The notes under the pieces: generated by a model | The model's input: the letters and a program-made list of their open reading frames with translations, nothing else | Database searches by the model: none | What the model was told of the DNA's origin: nothing | Shown here: positions 35,150 to 43,191 of the stretch, in pieces | Layout: each line of letters starts with the position of its first letter | How positions within the stretch are numbered: the stretch's first letter is position 1 | NCBI RefSeq assembly: GCF_009671205.1 | Contig: NZ_CP045309.1 | Coordinates: 3,720,001 to 3,784,000 of the forward strand | Source: Micromonospora terminaliae | GTDB taxonomy: Bacteria > Actinomycetota > Actinomycetes > Mycobacteriales > Micromonosporaceae | Length of the DNA: 64,000 bases | Reading direction: 5' to 3' | Position numbers and translations under genes: made by a program

Positions 35150-35327
35150 GATCTGCTCATCCTCCTGGAGCATCAGGTGAAGCCCGGATAAGCCCCAGGA
35201 TATGTGTCAGATCAGACCATCGGCGCCGTTGCCGGCCCGGGGCGGGCCGTCAGTGCGCACTGTAGTCGGCGTGAGTGCCCGCCGACACCGCGCCCCGGCC
35301 CGTTCCGGCCCCCGGACCGGCTACCGG

Positions 35328-35831
35328 TCAGTAGCTGACCTCGTGGTTCTCCCCCGCCTTCGGCGGCTGCCCGGTGACCGCCGCCCGGGCCAGGCCGAGC
35401 AGGTTCACCACCGTGTTGCCCGGCGCGTCCCAGTACTCGGCCGAGCCGGCGTGCACCCGGATCAGCGTGATGCCCGGGGTGTCCAGCCCGTCCGGGAACC
35501 AGGCCTTCAGCAGCGGGTTCCACAGCCGCTCGGCCCGGGCCCGGTCCCACTGCTCGACGGCGGTGCCGGCCACCGACACCCAGGCGTGGTGCCGCTGGTC
35601 GGAGAAGCCGACGTTGACCTGCGGGTTGACCCGGATCTGGCGGACCTTCGCGGAGTCCGCGTACGCGAAGAACCACAGGTCGCCGTCGAACTCCGCCTCC
35701 TGGAGCCCCATGGGGCGGCTGACCAGGCGCCCGTCGACGGCGGTGGTGGTCAGCAGGCAGATGCGCGCGTCCCGGATCAGCTCGGTGACCCGGCGGCGGC
35801 CATCCTCGGCGCTGGTCGGCTGCTGGCTCAT
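35328..35831 (-). CDS. Pyridoxamine 5'-phosphate oxidase-like flavoprotein (general stress protein 26 type)
   Basis: 167-residue split-barrel flavin/F420-binding protein. VTELIRDARICLLTTTAVDG, LVSRPMGLQEAEFDGDLWFF and VRQIRVNPQVNVGFSD are typical of the YzzA/GSP26-like branch of the pyridoxamine-phosphate oxidase family; YWDAPGNTVVNLLGLARAAV closes it. Lacks the residues that would make a convincing PdxH. ATG at 35831 with GAGGGAGG upstream. Function likely redox or stress-related, substrate unknown. Confidence 0.87.
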   Translation of the reverse strand: MSQQPTSAEDGRRRVTELIRDARICLLTTTAVDGRLVSRPMGLQEAEFDGDLWFFAYADSAKVRQIRVNPQVNVGFSDQRHHAWVSVAGTAVEQWDRARAERLWNPLLKAWFPDGLDTPGITLIRVHAGSAEYWDAPGNTVVNLLGLARAAVTGQPPKAGENHEVSY

Positions 35832-35901
35832 GCGCCCCTCCCTCGCGATCGGTTCGATGCGAACCGTGCCCGGGACAGAACCGGTCAAACCTGTCGACAG
35901 C

Positions 35902-36399
35902 TCACCGGGCGGTCATGGCCCGCCAGCGGGCCAGGTTGTGCCGGGCGTCGACCAGCGCGTCGTGCCGGTCCGCCTCGGCGTCGGGCAGCCGCGGCCGGCC
36001 CCGGTCGTCCCAGAGCTGGCGCAGCTCCTTGGTGAACCGCGGGATCTCCCGGGGCAGCGCCGGCATGGCGCCCCAGAGCTGGGCCAGCACCACGTGGTCG
36101 TACGCCGCGTACCAGGCCCAGAGCTCCAGCTGCTCCCCCGGCCGGTCCCGGACCGGGGCCATGAGGAACTCGTAGAGGTCGTCGCGGATCCGCTCCCGGG
36201 ACCGCCAGGCCCGGTCGGCCGGCGACGGGAGCTTGTCCAGCACGTTGCGGCGCACCCACGGCACGGCCCGGGAGTCGTCGAACTCGGTGGAGACCGCGTA
36301 GAACTCGCGGCCGTACTCGTCGACGACGCCGATCGACACGAGGTCGACGATGCGGCCGTCCTCGATGAACTCGCAGTCGTAGAAGTAGCGGTAGACCAT
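35902..36399 (-). CDS. RNase AS-like 3'-5' exoribonuclease (Rv2179c family)
   Basis: 165-residue DEDDh exonuclease. RYFYDCEFIEDGRIVDLVSI gives the first DxE pair, WAWYAAYDHVVLAQL the middle Asp, and RHDALVDARHNLARW the His/Asp pair. This matches Rv2179c (RNase AS), which degrades adenylate-rich RNA tails. The ATG at 36399 (GAGGATGG about 8 nt upstream) places the DxE at the usual distance; an ATG 9 nt earlier at 36408 is possible. In M. tuberculosis the gene neighbours aroG; here 11 kb of extra genes separate them. Confidence 0.88.
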   Translation of the reverse strand: MVYRYFYDCEFIEDGRIVDLVSIGVVDEYGREFYAVSTEFDDSRAVPWVRRNVLDKLPSPADRAWRSRERIRDDLYEFLMAPVRDRPGEQLELWAWYAAYDHVVLAQLWGAMPALPREIPRFTKELRQLWDDRGRPRLPDAEADRHDALVDARHNLARWRAMTAR

Positions 36400-36645
36400 C
36401 CGCACCATCCTCGCCCACCACCGTCACCCGCCGGTCGCCGGGGCGTCCGCCGCGCCGCGACGGCAGGCCAGGCCAGCTGGGGACGGTCACGGAAGTGTCT
36501 CCAGGGGTGTACAGCACGCGACCGGAGCGTCATGATCTGATGTGTACCGCTACCGGGACGCCGAACCGGTTGAGATGCCTCGTGCCGGGTTGAGAGCTCC
36601 ACCCGGTGCGCGGGTTGTGGTCCTTGACCGGGGAGGGGTTGGGCC

Positions 36646-37338
36646 GTGGAGATGCGCCTTCCGGAGCCGGGTGACGCGCTCACGGGCGTCGAGATGTTCG
36701 CCGGGCTGGAGCCGGAGGTGCGGCAGCGGGTCATCGCCGCGGCGGTGCCGCGCACCTACCGCAAGGGCCAGCTGCTGTTCGTCGAGAACGACCCCGGCGA
36801 GTCGCTGATCGTGCTGCGCCGCGGCGCGGTGGCGGTGTTCCGCACCGCACCCACCGGCGAGCGCGCGGTCCTGTCGGTCATCCGCCCGCCGGATGTGCTG
36901 GGCGAGGTCTCCCTGCTGGACGCCTCGACCCGGTCGGCGTCGGCCGAGGCGATCGAGGACTGCGCCGCGCTGGCGCTGTCCCGGCCGGCGTTCATGGAGC
37001 TGGTGCACTCCAACCCGCGCATCCTCGACGCGGTGATGCGCTCCCTCGGCCAGCTGATCCGGCGGCTCACCGAGCAGAACGCCGACCACGTCTTCCTCGA
37101 CCTGCCCGGCCGGGTGGCCAAGACGCTGGTCCGGCTGGCCGGCGAGAGCCAGGCCCCGATGATCACCATCGAGCTCAACCAGAGCCAGCTCGCCGAGATG
37201 GCCGGCGGCTCGCGGCAGAGCGTCAACCAGGCCATCGGCTCCTTCGCCAGCCGGGGCTGGCTGCGCACCGAGGGGCGCCGGATCGTGGTCACCGACGTGG
37301 CCGCGCTGCGCCGCCGCGCCGGCATGAACGACCGCTGA
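36646..37338 (+). CDS. Crp/Fnr family regulator, cAMP-type pocket
   Basis: 230-residue regulator. Cyclic-nucleotide domain about 10-140 with the phosphate-binding cassette LGEVSLLDASTRSAS, which keeps the Glu (GE) and Arg-Ser (RSA) used by CRP to bind cAMP. Long C-helix (AVMRSLGQLIRRLTEQNADH), then a Crp-type winged helix with recognition segment QSQLAEMAGGSRQSVNQAI. No Fe-S cysteines, so not an Fnr. It resembles GlxR/Rv3676-type proteins. GTG at 36646 follows GGGAGGGG. An adenylate cyclase gene begins about 0.5 kb downstream. Confidence 0.92.
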   Translation: MEMRLPEPGDALTGVEMFAGLEPEVRQRVIAAAVPRTYRKGQLLFVENDPGESLIVLRRGAVAVFRTAPTGERAVLSVIRPPDVLGEVSLLDASTRSASAEAIEDCAALALSRPAFMELVHSNPRILDAVMRSLGQLIRRLTEQNADHVFLDLPGRVAKTLVRLAGESQAPMITIELNQSQLAEMAGGSRQSVNQAIGSFASRGWLRTEGRRIVVTDVAALRRRAGMNDR

Positions 37339-37352
37339 CAGCGGGCACACGG

Positions 37353-37381
37353 AAGGGCCGGGGCGTGCCGCCCCGGCCCTT
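37353..37381 (+). terminator. Intrinsic terminator after the Crp-type regulator
   Basis: 13-bp perfect stem (37353-37365 and 37369-37381) with a 3-nt loop and a short TTT at its 3' side, 15 nt after the stop codon. Its position between convergent genes lets it serve the 71-residue gene as well. Confidence 0.9.
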
Positions 37382-37399
37382 TCGTCGTGTCCGGCCGGC

Positions 37400-37615
37400 T
37401 CAGACGCCGGCGCTGCCCGGACCCGCCCACGCGGTGGTGCTGCCCGGGCCGGCCCACTCGCTGGTGTCCTTGCCGCCGCCACCGGAGCCCTCGCTCACGA
37501 TGCCCTCGGCCTGGAGGGAGGCGAGGGTGGCCGCGTCCACGTCGACGGACTCCCCCGCCACGTGGGCGATCCCGTCGCCGTCGGTCCAGTCGCTCTCCAG
37601 CTTCACGTACACCAT
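37400..37615 (-). CDS. Small acidic protein with duplicated C-terminal WAGPGS motif
   Basis: 71-residue protein. Residues 1-42 (MVYVKLESDWTDGDGIAHVA, then GESVDVDAATLASLQAEGIV) form a small compact beta-like domain rich in Asp. A Gly-rich hinge (SEGSGGGGKDTS) leads to a tail with EWAGPGS and AWAGPGS, a tandem duplication ending in AGV. ATG at 37615 with AAGGGGG upstream supports real translation. I do not recognise the family. The leader-plus-repeated-core layout recalls RiPP precursors or tagged effector peptides, but no modifying enzyme is next to it. It lies between the Crp regulator and the cyclase, reading away from the cyclase. Confidence 0.65.
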   Translation of the reverse strand: MVYVKLESDWTDGDGIAHVAGESVDVDAATLASLQAEGIVSEGSGGGGKDTSEWAGPGSTTAWAGPGSAGV

Positions 37616-37803
37616 GGTTGGTCCCCCTTGATCGCGGTCGTCGTCGTCCGGCGGCCTGAATGTAGTCGCCCGGCGGCCCTCCCTGCCGCCCGGTGGAGTG
37701 TCCACAAGCCAACAGCCCGGTACCTGACACTGCCGGCGGGCGTAATACTCACCGTGACGCCGCGGGGGACGGCGCCCGGCCCGGACCGGCCGGAAGATCC
37801 AGT

Positions 37804-37934
37804 GGAGGCCTGACATCTCCGCGCAGTGTGACCGTTGTGGACGTACCGCGAGCGACGGCGACCGCTTCTGCGGTGGCTGCGGCGCCGAGCTGGGTGCCGT
37901 CTGCCCGCACTGCCTGCGCCCGCTCGCCGCCGAC
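37804..37934 (+). other. Zinc-ribbon coding extension of the cyclase with apparent ATC start
   Basis: In frame with the cyclase gene, 37815-37934 encodes ISAQCDRCGRTASDGDRFCG, then GCGAELGAVCPHCLRP, which with the cysteines after 37935 completes two zinc ribbons. No ATG, GTG or TTG occurs in this frame between the TGA at 37755 and the GTG at 37935. A GGAGG at 37804-37808 stands 6 nt before an ATC codon (37815), exactly where a start should be. Either ATC initiates, or the start codon is mutated (ATG to ATC) and translation now begins at 37935 inside the second ribbon. Confidence 0.72.
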
Positions 37935-40900
37935 GTGACGTTCTGCACCTCGTGCGGCGCGCCGCGCGCCGGGGCCCGGCAGCCGGTGCCGGCGCCACAG
38001 GAGGACCGCCGGCGGGTCAGCGTGCTCTTCGTCGACCTCATCGACTTCACCCCGTACGTCGAGCGGGCCGATCCGGAGCAGGTCCGCGGCATGCAGACCG
38101 GCTTCTTCTCCGCGGCGAAGCGGGTCGTCGGCCAGTACGGCGGGGTGGTGGAGAAGTACATCGGCGACGCCGTGATGGCGCTCTTCGGCGCGCCGGTGGC
38201 CACCGAGACCGACGCGCTGCGCTGCGTACGGGCCGGGTTGGAGCTGCAGCGGGTGCTCACCCGGTACGCCCCGAGCGGCCACGACGAGCTCCGCTTCCGG
38301 GTCGGGGTGGCCACCGGCGAGGCGCTGGTGGACGTGGCCGCGGCCCGCGACGGCGGGCAGGCCATCGTGGCGGGGGACGTGGTCAACACGGCGTCCCGGA
38401 TGCAGTCGGTGGCCCCGCCCGGCGGGGTGCTGGTCTGCGGCGTCACGCACGCGCTCACCAAGGACGCCATCCGCTACGAGGAGCAGCCGCCGGTTACCCT
38501 GCGCGGGCGCTCCGCCCCCACCGAGGTCTGGCTGGCGCTGGCCCCGGTACGCCGGCAGCCCACCGACCGCGAGCCGGACGTCACCCCGCTCATCGACCGC
38601 GAGCACGAGCTGGGCCTGCTGGTCAACGCGCTGCACCGCTCGCTGCGTGACCGGCTGCCCCAGGTGGTCACCGTCTTCGGCCGGGCCGGGCTGGGCAAGA
38701 GCCGGCTCATCCGGGAGCTGCACCGGCACGCGGGCCGGCTGGTCGACGAACCGCTGACCTGGCGCACCGGGCGGTGCCCACCGTTCGGCGAGAACGTCAC
38801 CTTCGCCGCGCTGGCCGACATCGTGAAGACCGAGGCCGGGATCCTCGACACGGATCCGGCGTCCACCGCCGCCCAGCGCCTCACCGCGGCGGTCGCCGAG
38901 CTGGTCGGCCCGGCCGAACGGGACCGCCTGGTCGACGCGCTGCGCCCGCTGGTCGGGCTCACCGGCACCGCCCTGCCCGCCGAGGAGGCCGAGTCGGCCT
39001 GGCGGCGGTTCCTGCTCGCGCTCGCGGCCCGGCGCCCCACCGTGCTGGTGTTCGAGGACCTGCACTGGGCCGACGACGCCATGCTGCGGTTCGTCGAGCT
39101 GCTCGGCGCCGCCGCCCGGGACGTGCCGCTGCTGCTGCTCTGCACCGCCCGCCCGGAACTGGTCGACCGGGACCCGAGCTGGGCGGGCACCATCACCGGC
39201 TCGGTGACGATCACCCTGCCCCCGCTGCGGGACACCGGCATCGCCTCGCTCTACGCGCACATGTTCGGCCAGGCCGCGTTCCCCGCCGAGATGCTCAGCC
39301 CGCTCGTCGAGGTGGCCGGCGGCAACCCGCTCTACGCCCACGAGTACGTGCGGATGCTCATCGAGCAGGGCGCGCTGCGCCAGTCGGGGCGCGGCTGGTC
39401 GCTGGAGAAGCACCTCGACCTGCCCATGCCGGAGAGCGTGCACGCGGTCATCGCCAACCGGGTGGACCTGCTCGACGCCAAGGATCGCGCGGTGCTGCTG
39501 GCCGCCTCGGTGGTGGGCGTGCAGTTCTGGCCGGGGGCGGTGGCCGCCGCGCTGGGCCAGCCGGTGGAGGCGGTGGAGCGGGCGCTGCGGCGGCTGGAAC
39601 AGCGGGACTTCGTGCACGAGCAGGCCGCGTCCACGATGGCCGGCCAGCCGGAGTTCCGGTTCCGCCACGTGCTGGTCCGGGACGTCTGCTACCAGCGGCT
39701 GCCCCGCACCGAGCGGGTGGCCCGGCACGAGCGCACCGCCGACTGGCTGGACGCCCTCTCGCACACGCGGGACACCGACCTGGCCGAGGTGCTCGCCCAC
39801 CACCGCTGGGCGGCGCACGAGATCGCCCGCACCCTGGGCATGGACACCCAGCGCTACGCCGGCCCGGCGCGCGCCGCGCTGCACCGGGCGGCCCGCCGGG
39901 CGTACGCCCTGCACGGGCTGGACGCGGCGGCGGCGCACGCGGGCCGGGCGCTCGGCCTGGCCGACGACAGCGACCCGGTGGGCCGCCTCCAGCTGGAGCT
40001 GTTGAGCACGGAGATCTCCTTCTACCGGGACGGCAACGCGTTCCTCTCGGGCGGCGGGCCGGAGCAGCTGCACGCGCTCGCCGACCGGCTGCACGCGCAC
40101 GGCGACGAGGCCTGCGCGGCGCGGGCCTGGACGCTGCTCGGTCAGGCGGCCTGGCTGCGCGCCGACCGGAGCGCCGCGGTGGCCTGCCTGGACCGGGCGG
40201 TGGCGTTGTTCGAGCCGCTGCCGGACAGCCCGCAGAAGGCCGACGCGTACGCCGAGCTGGGCCGGCTGCACATGCTCAACTACGAGCGGGACGCGGCGGT
40301 GGCCGCCGCCGAGACCGCGGCGGAGATCGGCGAGCGGCTGGGGCTGTCGGAGACCCGGACCAACGCCCGGATCACCGCCGCCACCGCCCGCTACCAGGCG
40401 GGCGACCGGTCCGGCCTGGACGACCTGCACGCCCTCGTGGAATACAGCCGGGAGCAGCAGCTGATCGCCCTGCACCGGGCGGTGCAGAACCTCGCGTACG
40501 CGGTCCGCGAGGAGGGCGACTGGCTGCGCTCGGACGCCGTGCTGACCACCGCGCCGGCGCGGACGGCGAGCGGGCAGACGCTGACCACCAGCTACTCCGG
40601 CGAGGCCATGCGGGCCTACTTCGACGGGGACTTCGGCCGGGTGATCACCGCGGCGGACGCGTTCGTGGACACCCCGACCGGCGGCTGGGACATGCAGGTG
40701 CGCGGGCTGCGCTCCTGCCTGCTGGTGCTGCGCGGGCAGCCGGTGCCGCCGGCGCCCCGGCCCGCGCCGAGCCCGCGCGACGGCGCGGCCCCGCCCCGGC
40801 ACCGCGACGACGTGGCCGCCGCGCTGGACAGCGCGCGGCGCAGCGGCTTCCACCGGCCGCACTGGACCATGCTCGGCATGGCGGCGCTGTGCCGGGCGTT

Positions 40901-41375
40901 GCAGGGCCGGGCCGAGGAGGCCGCGGAGCTGCTCGACGAGCTGGCGGAGACCTGGTCGGCGGTGCCCGCGCTGGCCAGCGGCGAGTGGATCGCCGCCGCC
41001 GCGTACGCCGCCGCCCTGGCCGGCCGGGACGCGGCGGTGCGGGTCCGGGCCATGCTGGACCGGCTCGACCACCGCACGCCCTGGTCGGAGGCGGCGCTGC
41101 GGACGGTCACCGGTGCGGTCGCGGCGGCCGACGGCGACCACCGGCGGGCGGCCGAGCTGCACCTGGCCGGGGCGGAGATCTACGCCGGTATCCCGGACGT
41201 GACCGACCGGATGCTGGCCCTCGCCCTGGCGGCCGCCGAGCTGGAGCTGGCCGGTGACCCGGAGCCCGCCCCGCTCGGGGAGGTGCGGGCGTTCGCGCAG
41301 CGCAACGAGGCACCCGGGCTGCTGGCCCTGGCCCGCCGCCCGGTGCCGGACGCCGGGCCGGCGGTCGCCTGCTGA
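37935..41375 (+). CDS. Class III adenylate/guanylate cyclase fused to AAA ATPase and TPR-like region
   Basis: 1146-residue signalling protein from the first standard start (GTG); probably 40 residues longer, see the upstream zinc ribbon. Cyclase domain about 25-185: VSVLFVDLIDFTPY (metal Asp), EKYIGDAVMALFG (Lys and metal Asp), VAGDVVNTASRMQSV (Asp for adenine, Asn and Arg for catalysis), so active and ATP-specific by motif. STAND/AAA ATPase about 210-560 with Walker A GRAGLGKSR and Walker B VLVFEDLHWADDA. The rest is TPR-like helices. Members typically sense stress through the ATPase arm. The nearby Crp-type regulator could receive its cAMP. Convergent with the acyltransferase gene 6 nt away. 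Confidence 0.9.
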   Translation: MTFCTSCGAPRAGARQPVPAPQEDRRRVSVLFVDLIDFTPYVERADPEQVRGMQTGFFSAAKRVVGQYGGVVEKYIGDAVMALFGAPVATETDALRCVRAGLELQRVLTRYAPSGHDELRFRVGVATGEALVDVAAARDGGQAIVAGDVVNTASRMQSVAPPGGVLVCGVTHALTKDAIRYEEQPPVTLRGRSAPTEVWLALAPVRRQPTDREPDVTPLIDREHELGLLVNALHRSLRDRLPQVVTVFGRAGLGKSRLIRELHRHAGRLVDEPLTWRTGRCPPFGENVTFAALADIVKTEAGILDTDPASTAAQRLTAAVAELVGPAERDRLVDALRPLVGLTGTALPAEEAESAWRRFLLALAARRPTVLVFEDLHWADDAMLRFVELLGAAARDVPLLLLCTARPELVDRDPSWAGTITGSVTITLPPLRDTGIASLYAHMFGQAAFPAEMLSPLVEVAGGNPLYAHEYVRMLIEQGALRQSGRGWSLEKHLDLPMPESVHAVIANRVDLLDAKDRAVLLAASVVGVQFWPGAVAAALGQPVEAVERALRRLEQRDFVHEQAASTMAGQPEFRFRHVLVRDVCYQRLPRTERVARHERTADWLDALSHTRDTDLAEVLAHHRWAAHEIARTLGMDTQRYAGPARAALHRAARRAYALHGLDAAAAHAGRALGLADDSDPVGRLQLELLSTEISFYRDGNAFLSGGGPEQLHALADRLHAHGDEACAARAWTLLGQAAWLRADRSAAVACLDRAVALFEPLPDSPQKADAYAELGRLHMLNYERDAAVAAAETAAEIGERLGLSETRTNARITAATARYQAGDRSGLDDLHALVEYSREQQLIALHRAVQNLAYAVREEGDWLRSDAVLTTAPARTASGQTLTTSYSGEAMRAYFDGDFGRVITAADAFVDTPTGGWDMQVRGLRSCLLVLRGQPVPPAPRPAPSPRDGAAPPRHRDDVAAALDSARRSGFHRPHWTMLGMAALCRALQGRAEEAAELLDELAETWSAVPALASGEWIAAAAYAAALAGRDAAVRVRAMLDRLDHRTPWSEAALRTVTGAVAAADGDHRRAAELHLAGAEIYAGIPDVTDRMLALALAAAELELAGDPEPAPLGEVRAFAQRNEAPGLLALARRPVPDAGPAVAC

Positions 41376-41381
41376 GCCGGC

Positions 41382-42077
41382 TCAGGCGGGCACCGGCTCC
41401 CGGTGCGGCCGGGCCTTCGCCTTCTGCGCGTACACGTCCACGTACTCGCGGCCGGAGAGCTCCATGAGCTCGTACATGATCTCGTCGGTGACGGCGCGCT
41501 CGACGAACCGGTCGCCGGTCATCCCCGCGTAGCGGGAGAAGTCGAGCGGTGCGCCGAACCGGATCCGCACCCGGCCGAGGTTGGGGATGATCTGGCCGGT
41601 CGGCTGGATGGCGTCGGAGTTGAGCATGGCCATCGGCACCACCGGCGCGCCGCTCTCGAGGGCGAGCCGGGCCACCCCGGTCTTGCCCCGGTAGAGCCGG
41701 CCGTCGGGCGAGCGGGTCCCCTCCGGGTAGATGCCCGCGATGCCGCCCGACCGCAGCACCTGGAGCTGGGTGTCCAGGGCGGCGCGGGCGGCCCGGCCGC
41801 CGGAGCGGTCGACCGGGATGGTGCCCGAGCCGACGAAGAACATCTTGGTCAGCCAGCCCTTGAGGCCCTTGCCGGTGAAGTATTCGGCTTTCGCGATGAA
41901 TGTAACTTTTCGCTTGACGATCAACGGGGTGAAGATCGAGTCCGAGAACGAGAGGTGGTTGCTGGCCAGGATCACCGGGCCGGCCTCCGGGACGTTCTCC
42001 AGCCCCTCCACCTGCGGGCGGAAGATCAACCTCAGCAGCGGGCCGAGGATGACGTACTTCAGCAGCCAGTACAGCAC
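41382..42077 (-). CDS. 1-acyl-sn-glycerol-3-phosphate acyltransferase family protein
   Basis: 231-residue PlsC-type acyltransferase. Short N-terminal helix (VLYWLLKYVILGPLLRLIF), catalytic NHLSFSDS (NHx4D), glycerophosphate-binding YPEGTRSPDG, and PVVPMAMLNS. Probably acylates lysophosphatidate or a related lipid such as a phosphatidylinositol mannoside at the membrane. GTG at 42077 follows GGAAGGA by 5 nt; an extended upstream frame to 42203 is Arg/Pro-rich and lacks a ribosome-binding site. Corresponds in position to Rv2182c of M. tuberculosis. Confidence 0.92.
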   Translation of the reverse strand: MLYWLLKYVILGPLLRLIFRPQVEGLENVPEAGPVILASNHLSFSDSIFTPLIVKRKVTFIAKAEYFTGKGLKGWLTKMFFVGSGTIPVDRSGGRAARAALDTQLQVLRSGGIAGIYPEGTRSPDGRLYRGKTGVARLALESGAPVVPMAMLNSDAIQPTGQIIPNLGRVRIRFGAPLDFSRYAGMTGDRFVERAVTDEIMYELMELSGREYVDVYAQKAKARPHREPVPA

Positions 42078-42272
42078 CGGGGTCCTTCCAGGCGGGAGCG
42101 GTGACGGACCACGGTCGCCGGCGCCGCCGGGACGGGCCCGGGGCGCCGTCGGCGAGCGGGACTGTCGGGGAAGAGCGTACGAACAGGGAGCGGCACGCCA
42201 CAACGCACTCCCGGAACCGGGTCCCGACGTGTCAGGATTCAGGGCACGACAGTGCGGTGAAGGGGGTGTCCG

Positions 42273-43121
42273 GTGTCAGGGGGCGGGCCCCGTCGGGGAC
42301 GGCGGGACAACGGGCTCGACGCGGCCGAGTACGCGGTCGCGGGCGACGTCGATCCGCGCGTCGGGGAGCACCTGCTCGACGTGCTCGCCGCCGGCGGCAT
42401 CGCCGCCTACCTGCAGCCCTCGGCCGACCTCAATCCGGTGACCCGCACCACCACCGTCCCGTCCCGCCCCATCGACCGGCTCTACGTCGACCGGTCCCAC
42501 CTGACCACGGCCCGCGACTACCTCACCCAGCTCACCGACGAGGAGGGCCGCGAGCCGGCCCGCGACGACGAGCCGGACATCGAGGCCGAGTGGGCGAAGA
42601 TCGTCGCCGGTTTCGACACCGCGCCGAGCGCGGGCAGCCATCCCTGGCCGGCCGCCGAGGACATCGACGACGACCCGGTCGACCCGGCCACCCCGGGCGG
42701 CGGCGCCCCGGGCCGCGCCGAGGAGACCGCGGGCCCGACGGCCACCGACGTGCGGCGGCTGCCCTACGCGGCGGACGTGTCCGGCATCTCGGTGAGCCGG
42801 GGCCGGCAGGACGAGCCGTCGCTGCTGGACGGCCTGGACACCTTCGGCGCCGACCTGCCCGGCGACGAGGACGAGGAGCACTACACCCCGCCGCCGCCGC
42901 CCCCGCTGCCGCGCTTCTCGAAGTACGCGGTGCTCGGCGTGCTCTGCATCGTGGTCGGGTTCCTGCTCTTCCTGTCGCCGACCGTGCTGTGGGTGGTCGA
43001 CCCGTCGGTGGTGATGCTGCTCGGCTTCACCGGCATCCTGGCCGGCTTCGTGATGCTGATCTGGCGGCTGCGCCCCGGCGACTCCGACGAGCACGACCCG
43101 GACGACGGCGCCGTCGTCTGA
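42273..43121 (+). CDS. Hypothetical membrane protein with acidic N-terminal domain
   Basis: 282-residue actinobacterial protein. Residues about 15-90 (AGDVDPRVGEHLLDVLAAGG, IAAYLQPSADLNPV, RLYVDRSHLTTARDYL) form an alpha/beta unit resembling a putative prokaryotic signal-transducing DUF2007-like domain. Then an acidic Asp/Glu/Pro-rich linker and PPPPPPLPRF, followed by two transmembrane helices (YAVLGVLCIVVGFLLFL and VVMLLGFTGILAGFVMLIW) and an acidic tail. Function unknown. GTG at 42273 is preceded by AAGGGGGTG. Divergent from the acyltransferase gene and 70 nt before otsA. Confidence 0.83.
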   Translation: MSGGGPRRGRRDNGLDAAEYAVAGDVDPRVGEHLLDVLAAGGIAAYLQPSADLNPVTRTTTVPSRPIDRLYVDRSHLTTARDYLTQLTDEEGREPARDDEPDIEAEWAKIVAGFDTAPSAGSHPWPAAEDIDDDPVDPATPGGGAPGRAEETAGPTATDVRRLPYAADVSGISVSRGRQDEPSLLDGLDTFGADLPGDEDEEHYTPPPPPPLPRFSKYAVLGVLCIVVGFLLFLSPTVLWVVDPSVVMLLGFTGILAGFVMLIWRLRPGDSDEHDPDDGAVV

Positions 43122-43191
43122 CCCCGGGCGTAACAGGGGTGTAACTTACGGTCAGTAGGAATAGCTGTCCGTCACGCCCCTGCTGATCGGA

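Noticed and set aside
37749..41162. 1137-codon minus-strand open frame opposite the cyclase
   Set aside because: Composition is Gly/Arg/Val/His-rich with no domain; the plus strand has complete cyclase and ATPase motifs.
42078..42203. N-terminal extension of the acyltransferase gene to 42203
   Set aside because: The added 42 residues are Arg/Pro/Ala-rich and there is a good GGAAGGA site before GTG 42077, where the membrane helix begins.
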